Source of the DNA: Crocinitomicaceae bacterium
Lineage (GTDB): Bacteria > Bacteroidota > Bacteroidia > Flavobacteriales_D > Crocinitomicaceae
DNA length: 64,000 nt
Direction of reading: 5' to 3'
Assembly (NCBI GenBank): GCA_016708105.1
Contig: JADJGJ010000002.1
Coordinates: 434,001-498,000 of the forward strand
Made by a program: the position numbers and the translations under genes. Below the pieces are notes generated by a model. The model saw only the letters and a program-made list of their open reading frames with translations. It did not search any database and was not told the origin of the DNA. Positions 50,144-57,653 of the stretch are shown one piece after another; position 1 is the first letter of the stretch; each line of letters starts with the position of its first letter.

Positions 50144-50442
50144 GTAGTTAGGTGTAGAGTGATTAATGAATAGTGAGGTATGATTTTCGTTGACTTAGTA
50201 TAGCATTGGATCAATTGGATATTAAATTGAAAATGAAAAATGTGATCTAACATAGTGCGCCTGTTGTAGCGTTATATCATCATGTAATTTTAATTGAAGG
50301 GAATTTTGGCGCATTTGTTTTTTTACCGTAATAAAAAATTAAATAATCTTTCGGTTATCTATTTTGAAGATATAAATAGATAAAACACTTTTTTGCCCAC
50401 CTAAATAATTACCCTTACCTTAGTCTCTCACGTACAATCAGG

Positions 50443-51456
50443 TTGAGCAAACGCACCCGTTACATATTAAAAACAATGACTTTTTTAAGAGTTTGGAATT
50501 TTTTTCAACTCAGATTGTCTTATTATCTCTCTCGTGTGGTGCGCAAGCCAATTCATTGGGGATTGCCTATGGCTATTTCAATAGAACCAACCACGGCGTG
50601 TAATTTGCGTTGTCCACAGTGCCCAAGCGGACTGAGACAATTTACTCGCCCAACCGGAAATCTCAAACCGGATGAAAATAAAATCATCTTACAAAAATTT
50701 GGAAAACGCCTGCAGCACATCAATTATTATTTTCAAGGTGAACCATTCATCAATTCACATATTACGGAATTATTCAATGAAGCTCGGCGCAGAAATATTT
50801 ATACCATTACCTCTACCAATGCTCATTTCATTTCTCCGCAAACGGCTGAACAAATTGTAGATTCAGGTTTGAATGAAATAATTATTTCTATTGATGGAAC
50901 CACGCAGCAAACCTATGAGAATTATAGGGTAGAGGGAAAGTTGGAAAAAGTTTTGGAGGGAATAAACAATCTGGTTAAAGCAAAAAGAATGAAACAAGCA
51001 GCACTGCCCTTGATTACGTTTCAGTTTTTGGTCACCCGACAAAATGAACATCAGTTGAATGAGATAAAAAAGATGGCTGATGATTTGGGCGCTGATCGTC
51101 TCACCTTAAAAACTGTGCAGGTGTATGATGTTGAAAATGCCGCAAACCTGATTCCGAAAAATGAAAAATTTGCCCGTTACCGAATCAATAAAGATGGAAA
51201 ACCAGAGTTGAAAAATATATTCCGAAACTCCTGCTGGAGAAGTTGGAGCAGTTGTGTTGTTACCTGGGATGCAAAAGTAGTTCCCTGTTGTTTTGATAAA
51301 GATGCAAAATACCAGTTTGGAAATTTGCTTGAACAAAATTTACAAGATGCTTGGAAGAATAAAATAGCTAAAGATTTTCAACAAAAAATTTTAACAGACA
51401 GAAAACAAATTGATATTTGCCGTAACTGTTCTGAAGGAAGTAAAATATGGATCTAA
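50443..51456 (+). CDS. Radical SAM protein with SPASM-type C-terminus
   Basis: I keep TTG 50443 because MSKRTRYILKTMTFLRVWNF precedes the conserved region as in related proteins and it lies ~20 bp after a -7-like TACCTTAG; ATG 50476 is the alternative. The SAM-cluster motif is CNLRCPQC (CxxxCxxC) near residue 55, and the TIM-barrel features FQGEPFIN and SIDGTTQQTYENYR follow. The C-terminal Cys set (NSCWRSWSSCVVTWDAKVVP, CCFDKD, ICRNCSEG) fits a SPASM domain with auxiliary clusters. Such enzymes modify peptides or carbohydrates, but the substrate cannot be told; no precursor peptide is adjacent. Confidence 0.88.
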   Translation: MSKRTRYILKTMTFLRVWNFFQLRLSYYLSRVVRKPIHWGLPMAISIEPTTACNLRCPQCPSGLRQFTRPTGNLKPDENKIILQKFGKRLQHINYYFQGEPFINSHITELFNEARRRNIYTITSTNAHFISPQTAEQIVDSGLNEIIISIDGTTQQTYENYRVEGKLEKVLEGINNLVKAKRMKQAALPLITFQFLVTRQNEHQLNEIKKMADDLGADRLTLKTVQVYDVENAANLIPKNEKFARYRINKDGKPELKNIFRNSCWRSWSSCVVTWDAKVVPCCFDKDAKYQFGNLLEQNLQDAWKNKIAKDFQQKILTDRKQIDICRNCSEGSKIWI

Positions 51457-51582
51457 CAAGTTAATGTATGAAAGGCTTTTACCATCAGGTGCTGCTCAAC
51501 CGTGTCTCTTGGTTATCCTTTGATATTTATTGAACCCTTCGTATCTTTAGTTGTATTTTACCTTGATTCTAAAACCAGATCT

Positions 51583-53301
51583 ATGAAATTACTATCAACC
51601 TTTACCTTGATTTTATGCCTGTCAATTTCTTTTGCGCAGGACATCAACACCATAAAAATCAGCAGTACGATAAAACGTGTCACTGTTTTTATTACCGGTG
51701 GAGAAGAACACCGCACGGCAACGGTACCGGTTAAAAAGGGAAGAAATAAATTGGTGTTTACTGATATCTCAACCGTGGCTGATACTAAAAGTGTTCAATT
51801 CAATGCTGATAAAGAATTTACCTTAGTTTCTGTAAGTTCTGAAATTGATTATTTAAGTTTTGTTGAGAATAATCCACGTATTCAAGAATTGCAAGATTCA
51901 TTAAAAATTCTGCGTGACAAAGTAGTTGATCTGCAAAATGAAATGGATGCATACATGCAAGAAAAACAACTGCTGCAACAAAATACGGATATTAAAGGTG
52001 AGCAACATAATTTGTCAGTTGATGAATTGAAAGCTATGGCAACTTATTATCGCACGCGCATCATGGAACTGAATAAAATTATAACAGACTACAATAATAA
52101 AATCAATGAAGCAAATGCGCAACTATGGCGTTACCAAAATCAGTTAACTGAATTGAATTATCGTGAAACCATACGCAGCAATCAGATAATTATTTTAGTT
52201 GATGCGCCTGAAGCCGGCACCATGAATATTGATTTAAAATATGTGGTGTCCAATTGCGGATGGCAGGCCAATTATGATTTGTCTGCTGAAAATGTTTCAG
52301 GTAAAATTGGCTTGCAATACAAAGCAAAAGTTTTTAATAATACCGGGAATGATTGGAATGATGTAAATCTTGTTTTATCTACATCTGACCCTAACATTTC
52401 TGCCTCTGCTCCAACACTCACACCATGGTATCTCAATTATTCTTCTATGGGAAATTATGAAGCAGATTATGAAAAGAAAGAACAATATGTAGTACCGCAA
52501 AACAGAATGTACACACAATATTATTCTAACAGCAATGAAGTACCTCAAATTTCAAACAGCTTGGATGGATTAACTTTGGGTGATAATAACTGGGCATATA
52601 ATTCAGGCATTGGAGTGCAACCGGGTAATAGCTCTGTAAGCTTTACTACAATTGAGGTGGCGCAACTCAGCAAAGAATTTGTGATTGAAAGAAAATACAG
52701 TATTCCAAGTGATTCAAAACCGTATTTGGTAGATATTACACAATATAATTTAGATGCCACATTCTCTCACAAAGCAGTTCCAAAATTAGATAAAGATGCA
52801 TTTCTGCTTGCCAATATTGTTGGTTGGGAAAAACTTGATTTGGTTCCGGGCCCGGCTAACGTATATTTTGCAGATACCTACGTGGGGCAATCATACATTA
52901 ACACGGCACACGTTGAAGACACACTGCGACTTTCATTTGGACGTGATGCTAAAATTGAAATCACGCGCAAATTGATGGAGGAATTCAGTGATAAAAAAGT
53001 AATAGGTGCCAACCGAAAAGATTCGTACACCTATGAAATCAAAGTAAAAAACAACCGTGAATCAAAAGTGCAGTTGAATTTATTTGATCAGGTTCCCATT
53101 TCACAAGACAGTGACATTGAAGTAACCGTTGATGAAATTTCGGGCGGAGATCATAATCTCACTACCGGAAGGTTGTTGTGGATTGTAAATTTAGAGCCCG
53201 GCCAAACTTCAACCTTCAAGTTGGCATTTACCATCAAATACCCTAAAGACCGCGTGATTACAGTGAAAAAGTACCGCACCGTATCAAGCCCTAGTTTTTA
53301 A
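51583..53301 (+). CDS. MuiA-family protein (DUF4139/DUF4140)
   Basis: ATG 51583 gives the signal peptide MKLLSTFTLILCLSISFAQ; the frame opens earlier at 51502. Residues ~25-120 form the DUF4140 part (STIKRVTVFITGGEEHRTAT), a coiled coil spans ~95-195 (LQDSLKILRDKVVDLQNEMD), and the DUF4139 beta-sandwich follows (NVNLVLSTSDP as DVNLVLSTSDP, VERKYSIPSDSKPYLVDI as IERKYSIPS), ending in EPGQTSTFKLAFTIKYPKDR. The name comes from mucoidy inhibition; the biochemical function is unknown. It is an exported envelope protein. It is 572 residues long, of family length. Confidence 0.85.
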   Translation: MKLLSTFTLILCLSISFAQDINTIKISSTIKRVTVFITGGEEHRTATVPVKKGRNKLVFTDISTVADTKSVQFNADKEFTLVSVSSEIDYLSFVENNPRIQELQDSLKILRDKVVDLQNEMDAYMQEKQLLQQNTDIKGEQHNLSVDELKAMATYYRTRIMELNKIITDYNNKINEANAQLWRYQNQLTELNYRETIRSNQIIILVDAPEAGTMNIDLKYVVSNCGWQANYDLSAENVSGKIGLQYKAKVFNNTGNDWNDVNLVLSTSDPNISASAPTLTPWYLNYSSMGNYEADYEKKEQYVVPQNRMYTQYYSNSNEVPQISNSLDGLTLGDNNWAYNSGIGVQPGNSSVSFTTIEVAQLSKEFVIERKYSIPSDSKPYLVDITQYNLDATFSHKAVPKLDKDAFLLANIVGWEKLDLVPGPANVYFADTYVGQSYINTAHVEDTLRLSFGRDAKIEITRKLMEEFSDKKVIGANRKDSYTYEIKVKNNRESKVQLNLFDQVPISQDSDIEVTVDEISGGDHNLTTGRLLWIVNLEPGQTSTFKLAFTIKYPKDRVITVKKYRTVSSPSF

Positions 53302-53304
53302 AGG

Positions 53305-53318
53305 GTGATTTATATCAG
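53305..53318 (+). promoter_or_regulatory. Possible Crp/Fnr-type half-palindrome upstream of the stress protein
   Basis: GTGAT-TTAT-ATCAG has the same 5-4-5 form with one arm mismatch. It is 58.5 nt from the G of the -7-like GACCTTTG (53363-53370), i.e. near -63, closer to a class I position. Weaker than the four sites elsewhere. Confidence 0.3.
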
Positions 53319-53392
53319 TTTTTTAGACATCAAAGTTCATTTCTGTTCATCGGCTGTAAACCGACCTTTGTCGTTGAATTTTAGGGTGAGAA

Positions 53393-54211
53393 TTGAAAAC
53401 TTTGCTGGTACCGACTGATTTCTCGGCTAGTGCGAATAATGCGCTGAGGTATGCGTGTGAACTTGCACAACAAACCGACAGCACCATCATTTTACTGCAT
53501 TGTTATCAGATACCTGCCGGGCAAGGCAACGTGCTTATTGATTTTAAAGACATTCTTGAAAAAGATTCTCAAACCGGTTTAAAAAAAACAGTTGAAAATT
53601 TTCAAGACGAAGATTTTGCAGCCGGACTAAAATTTCACACCGAAAGTTATTATGGTTTTTTACCTGAAGGCATTGAGGTGATCTCAAAAAAGTATGCTGC
53701 TGATTTGATTGTGATGGGTACTACCGGAGCGTCAACCTTAGCCAAAAAATGGTTTGGCAGCAATACCGCACATTTGTTGAAGAATACCCATCTTCCTGTT
53801 TTGGTTGTGCCCACCGCAGCCAAATGGCAAACATGGAATCAGGTGATTGTTGCCACTGATTACGTGCCTTCAAAAAGCGGAAATATCATTCGGCAATTGA
53901 AAAAATTAGACGGAAGTTTTAATTTGCGCTTTGATGTTTTGCACGTTATTCAACAAGAAAATGAACCGGCTGATTTCAACAAATTTGAATCAGCATTTAT
54001 TGCAGCTGTTGGCAGTACTGATATCACTTTTCATTATCAACCCGCTGCTGATGTTACGCAAGGAATTCTCAACTACGTAGAAGATCATAATTGCGATTTG
54101 CTTGTTATGTTGCGCCGTAAACATGGTTTTATGGAACAACTTTTTCAGGCAAGTGCAACTCGCAAAATGGCGCTGCATGCTAAAAATCCGGTGCTGCTTT
54201 TGCAGGATTGA
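53393..54211 (+). CDS. Universal stress protein with two Usp domains
   Basis: The start is TTG 53393 (MKTLLVPTDFSASANNAL). The first Usp domain (residues ~1-145) ends with VMGTTGASTLAKKWFGSNTA (the G-2x-G-9x-G-S ATP motif), LPVLVVP. A second, degenerate copy (from QVIVATDYVPSKSGN) ends with VMLRRKHGFMEQLFQAS, NPVLLLQD. Tandem Usp proteins of this form are common in Bacteroidota and respond to starvation or anaerobic stress. It is probably monocistronic. Confidence 0.92.
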   Translation: MKTLLVPTDFSASANNALRYACELAQQTDSTIILLHCYQIPAGQGNVLIDFKDILEKDSQTGLKKTVENFQDEDFAAGLKFHTESYYGFLPEGIEVISKKYAADLIVMGTTGASTLAKKWFGSNTAHLLKNTHLPVLVVPTAAKWQTWNQVIVATDYVPSKSGNIIRQLKKLDGSFNLRFDVLHVIQQENEPADFNKFESAFIAAVGSTDITFHYQPAADVTQGILNYVEDHNCDLLVMLRRKHGFMEQLFQASATRKMALHAKNPVLLLQD

Positions 54212-54324
54212 TTTTTTGGAGTGGGAAACAGTTTCATAATTTATTTTTGGGTGAAAACAGACTAAAAGTAATTGATGCAATTATGTTTTCTTAACTAATT
54301 TCGGGGCATATGCATTGAACTTTT

Positions 54325-54466
54325 CCACTCTCACACTCCCACTCACTCTGATTCATCTCACTCACTCTGATTCATCTCACTCTGATTTTAATTTCCACTC
54401 TCACACTCTCACTCACTCTGATTCATCTCACACTCCCACTCCCTTTGATTCATCTCACTCCCCCAA
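54325..54466. repeat. CT-rich tandem repeat around CACTCTGATTCATCT
   Basis: CACTCTGATTCATCTCACT and variants recur four to five times, mixed with CACTCTCACACTCCCACT. The array lies at the 3' edge of the HTH gene and overlaps its last codons. No gene was seen in 54212-54454. Confidence 0.7.
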
Positions 54467-55471
54467 CTTAGCTTCAATTTGTTTGCGCACGGCAAGAATA
54501 CCTCTTTCCAAACCTGAAAAAAATTTGGAGCGTTCTTTCGCGTTTACGATACTGATAGGGCTAGAATTGGCGAACAAATTCTGCAACATGTATTCAGCTT
54601 CTTTGGTATAATACGGATCAGCGGTGAGCAAATAATTCATGATGTTTTGTGTGTTGTAAACTGCTCTTCCATCTTTCCACTTAATCAAATAGGTGTTGTG
54701 AGAAATGTAGGTTTCATTGTAATACACATGATACTCATTCCCTGAAGTCACCGGTTCATTACCACGGGTAAATTTTCTGCCTAGTTCAGCTTGCAACTGC
54801 ATGTGTTGAACCAATTGCAATAAATTGTCAAGCAACTCTAAACTATATTCCGGTTCTTCAAACAAGTCTGCATCAAAATAATATTGAATTTGCCTTAAGG
54901 TTCCGTGTAGGGTTTCGTTGCTGTACACTTCATGCGTGGTGATAGAATTATAAAGGCTGTGCGCTTCTAATCCAACCTGAAGAGATTGCTTATCAATTTT
55001 AACCCGCTTGAATTTTTCATTTGCATAGGCGGGCATTTTCAGATATGTTTTTGCCCAAAAGAAAAATTTGAATCGCGTGATGTGTGGTAAATTGAAAATT
55101 TGAAACAGTGGAGTATCATTCACGCTCAAATAAAGTTCAGGGTTTTCAAGATTTTTGACTTGTCTTAATCCATCTCGCAAACCGGTGAGGTATGCCAGAT
55201 AATTAAAGTCAGTTTTAGATAAAGTATTGTAAGTAAAAACAACCTGACCTTTGCGATAAGTACCATAATCATCAAATGAAATATCATACTTTTCACACAG
55301 GGTTTTAGTTTCATAAATAGTGAGCGGAACTTCACCTCGCATGCGCCGGTATACTGCGTCTTGACTTAGGTTGAGCGTGTCTTGCAACACGTTGGCCAGT
55401 TTCTCTCCTTTGTTCAGTTTTTCTTTCACTGCATTGAGGAGACGCTGTTGAATATCCGGTTGTTTTTCCAT
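54455..55471 (-). CDS. HTH-domain regulator of unknown target
   Basis: The 338-residue protein has an N-terminal helix-turn-helix of Xre/BetR type (LANVLQDTLNLSQDAVYRRM, RGEVPLTIYETKTLCEKYDI) followed by ~260 residues with no recognised domain, mostly helical. This architecture is common in Bacteroidota and is usually annotated helix-turn-helix protein. It starts 10 bp after the hldD-like gene stop on the same strand, so the two may be co-transcribed. The last residues are coded within the CT-rich repeat. Confidence 0.7.
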   Translation of the reverse strand: MEKQPDIQQRLLNAVKEKLNKGEKLANVLQDTLNLSQDAVYRRMRGEVPLTIYETKTLCEKYDISFDDYGTYRKGQVVFTYNTLSKTDFNYLAYLTGLRDGLRQVKNLENPELYLSVNDTPLFQIFNLPHITRFKFFFWAKTYLKMPAYANEKFKRVKIDKQSLQVGLEAHSLYNSITTHEVYSNETLHGTLRQIQYYFDADLFEEPEYSLELLDNLLQLVQHMQLQAELGRKFTRGNEPVTSGNEYHVYYNETYISHNTYLIKWKDGRAVYNTQNIMNYLLTADPYYTKEAEYMLQNLFANSSPISIVNAKERSKFFSGLERGILAVRKQIEAKLGE

Positions 55472-55481
55472 AATAAATGGT

Positions 55482-56465
55482 TTACATATACTGGTGACCG
55501 TTGAGGTAATTTTTCACGTAATCATCCACTCCGTCTTCTAACGAATGAAAAGGCGTTTGGTAGCCATTGCGCAAAAGTTTAGACATGTCAGCCTCTGTGA
55601 AATACTGGTATTTATCACGTATGTCAGCAGGGGTGTCTATATATTCAATATGTGCAGTTTTTCCTAAAGCATTGAATGTTGCAAGCGCAAGATCTTCAAA
55701 GGTTCTTGCTTTGCCTGTTCCTAAATTGTATAAGCCTGATTCAGGTTGATGAGTCATCATGAAGATGCAAACGTTGACTACATCTTTTACATAAATAAAA
55801 TCACGCAGCTGACCTCCATCTTTATATTCAGGTTTATGTGATTTGAATAATTTCATTCCGCCTTTATCACAGATTTGATTAAAAGCGTGAAAAATTACTG
55901 AAGCCATGCGCCCTTTATGATATTCATTGGGTCCATACACGTTAAAAAATTTGAGACCTGCCCAAAAAGGCGGAACCAGATTTGCCTCTTTTTTTGCTAC
56001 CTGATTAATCGCCCATTTATCAAAATCATTTTTAGAATCACCGTAAGGATTGAGGGGTTTAAGTAACTTCACTACTTCGTGCGAATCAGTATAACCATGC
56101 TCACCCAAACCGTACGTTGCGGCGCTGCTTGCATAAACAAGCGGTATGTTGTACGTGGCGCAAAATTCCCAAACAGCAATGGAGTAGTGATAGTTCAATT
56201 CATCAAAAATTGCCTTGTTGAATTCGGTGGTATCTGTACGTGCACCTAGGTGAAAAACAAATTTTATTTCTGAAGCGTGTTGTTTTGCCCAAGCAATAAA
56301 AACTGATCTCTCAATGCGTTGTTGAATTTTTTTACCCGACAAATTTTCATTTTTATCAGCGCGTGAAAAATCGTCCACTGCAATAATATTATGATGTCCT
56401 GCTCTGTTCAAAGCGCTGATCAGACAAGATGGAATAAAGCCCGCTGCTCCGGTAACTACAATCAT
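55482..56465 (-). CDS. hldD: ADP-glyceromanno-heptose 6-epimerase
   Basis: I use ATG 56465 (MIVVTGAAGF); the longer frame opens at 56519. Sequence features of the SDR epimerase family fit: VFHLGARTDTTEFN, ASSAATYG, the YGDSKNDFDKW active-site Tyr/Lys (YxxxK as YGDSK), FFNVYGPNEYHKGRMASV and GQLRDFIYVKDVV. The product epimerises ADP-D-glycero- to ADP-L-glycero-manno-heptose for the LPS core, used by glycosyltransferases such as the GT9 enzyme at 3.6-4.6 kb. One oddity: the nucleotide loop reads GAAGFIPS, where the third Gly of GxxGxxG is Pro. Confidence 0.88.
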   Translation of the reverse strand: MIVVTGAAGFIPSCLISALNRAGHHNIIAVDDFSRADKNENLSGKKIQQRIERSVFIAWAKQHASEIKFVFHLGARTDTTEFNKAIFDELNYHYSIAVWEFCATYNIPLVYASSAATYGLGEHGYTDSHEVVKLLKPLNPYGDSKNDFDKWAINQVAKKEANLVPPFWAGLKFFNVYGPNEYHKGRMASVIFHAFNQICDKGGMKLFKSHKPEYKDGGQLRDFIYVKDVVNVCIFMMTHQPESGLYNLGTGKARTFEDLALATFNALGKTAHIEYIDTPADIRDKYQYFTEADMSKLLRNGYQTPFHSLEDGVDDYVKNYLNGHQYM

Positions 56466-56556
56466 GGTGTTCAAATTAATTTCAGACAGTTTGACAGCCT
56501 TGTTAGCGTGGCAAGCCAATTGCTGCGTCAGAACAAAAATAGAATTATATTTTAAC

Positions 56557-56564
56557 TAATTTTG
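56557..56564 (+). promoter_or_regulatory. -7 element of the Bax-inhibitor family gene
   Basis: TAATTTTG matches TAnnTTTG and lies 20 bp before ATG 56584. Confidence 0.5.
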
Positions 56565-56583
56565 ATCAAACAAAACTAAATCT

Positions 56584-57300
56584 ATGAGCTACAGTAATTA
56601 TGATGTGATTGATGATGGCCGCGGATCAGTGGCGCTGTCACGTTCTTTTTTTGCCAATGTCTACAAATACATGTTCTTTGCCCTTGCCATTTCAGGCGGC
56701 TTAGCCTATTATGCTTCAACTTCGTACACCTTTTTATCCATGATGTTCAATGAGTCCGGTTTAAGTGGTTTCGGATATGTGATCATCTTTTCTCCAATTT
56801 TGGTTGTGATTGCTATTCAATCTATGGTCAACCGGTTGTCGTTTAGTGTGATTTTATTTCTCTATCTGGTGTATTCAGTTTTAATTGGTCTGAGTTTAAG
56901 TTTTATCTTTCTTTTGTACACTTCTTCTTCCATTGCACTGACATTTTTTGTAACAGCCGGCGCATTTGGTTCTATGGCCTTGCTCGGTTATTTCACCAAA
57001 ACTGATCTCAGTAAACTGGGCTCATTACTTTACATGATTTTTATTGGAATGTTCATTGCAAGTATTGTCAACGTTTTTATGGGAAGTGATACTATGGACT
57101 ATGTAATTTCTTTTCTTGGTCTCTTTGTATTTACCGGTTTAACTGCTTGGGAGATGCAAAAATTGAAAGCCATTTCTGGCAATACCTCACTTGCGGGTGA
57201 TGAGAGAAAAAAAATGGAACTCATCGGAGGATTGCAGTTGTATGTGCTTTTCATCAATTTGTTTTTATCTATTCTTCGTTTTGTTGGAGATAGAAATTAA
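56584..57300 (+). CDS. Bax inhibitor-1/YccA family membrane protein
   Basis: The 238-residue protein has about seven membrane segments (for example YKYMFFALAISGGLAYYAST, GYVIIFSPILVVIAIQSMV, LTFFVTAGAFGSMALLGYFT, YVISFLGLFVFTGLTAWEMQ, LYVLFINLFLSILRFVG). This is the TMBIM/YccA fold, proposed to act as an ion or proton leak or as an FtsH-modulating protein. ATG 56584 is the family start. A terminator follows. Confidence 0.9.
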   Translation: MSYSNYDVIDDGRGSVALSRSFFANVYKYMFFALAISGGLAYYASTSYTFLSMMFNESGLSGFGYVIIFSPILVVIAIQSMVNRLSFSVILFLYLVYSVLIGLSLSFIFLLYTSSSIALTFFVTAGAFGSMALLGYFTKTDLSKLGSLLYMIFIGMFIASIVNVFMGSDTMDYVISFLGLFVFTGLTAWEMQKLKAISGNTSLAGDERKKMELIGGLQLYVLFINLFLSILRFVGDRN

Positions 57301-57357
57301 TACCATGATTTTCGGGATGCATAAATTTTGATCTGCAAGAGAAAAAATTGCAAGCAT

Positions 57358-57393
57358 AAAAAAAACCGCAGTATTCAACCTGCGGTTTTTTTA
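57358..57393 (+). terminator. Terminator after the Bax-inhibitor gene
   Basis: AAAAACCGCA and TGCGGTTTTT pair around a 10-nt loop and run into TT. The remaining ~260 bp to 57653 contains only a weak 53-codon frame (TTG 57418-57579) with one hydrophobic stretch, which I do not call. Confidence 0.85.
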
Positions 57394-57653
57394 TTCATTT
57401 TTTTTCAAATTCAGAAATTGAATAATCTCAAATTGATCAAAACGTTCATTGTTTGCACTCCGTTTGGTTTAATAATTATTCTATACCTCAATTTAGAATC
57501 ATTGAATGGTCGCAAAATTTTATTCAAGAATGGCGGTGTTCAGAGCAAGGGTAAACCGCCTAAAAAAATCAGGTGTTGAATTTGTAGGTTGTAATCTTAA
57601 TAAATCAGGAAAAGATAAGCTCACCCAATCACGAATTTCAGTACATTTACCTC

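Larger units (their letters stand above)
49529..50154 (-). repeat. Inverted repeat, copy 2: promoter, C-tract and 5' gene module
   Basis: The inverted counterpart of 4787-5412, ending at GGTG 50151-50154. Almost all upstream bases match; the tract is one base longer. Confidence 0.85.

Noticed and set aside
57328..57579. Small gene between the Bax-inhibitor gene and the helicase
   Set aside because: The frame runs through the terminator hairpin; the later part (TTG 57418) is short and without similarity I recognise.
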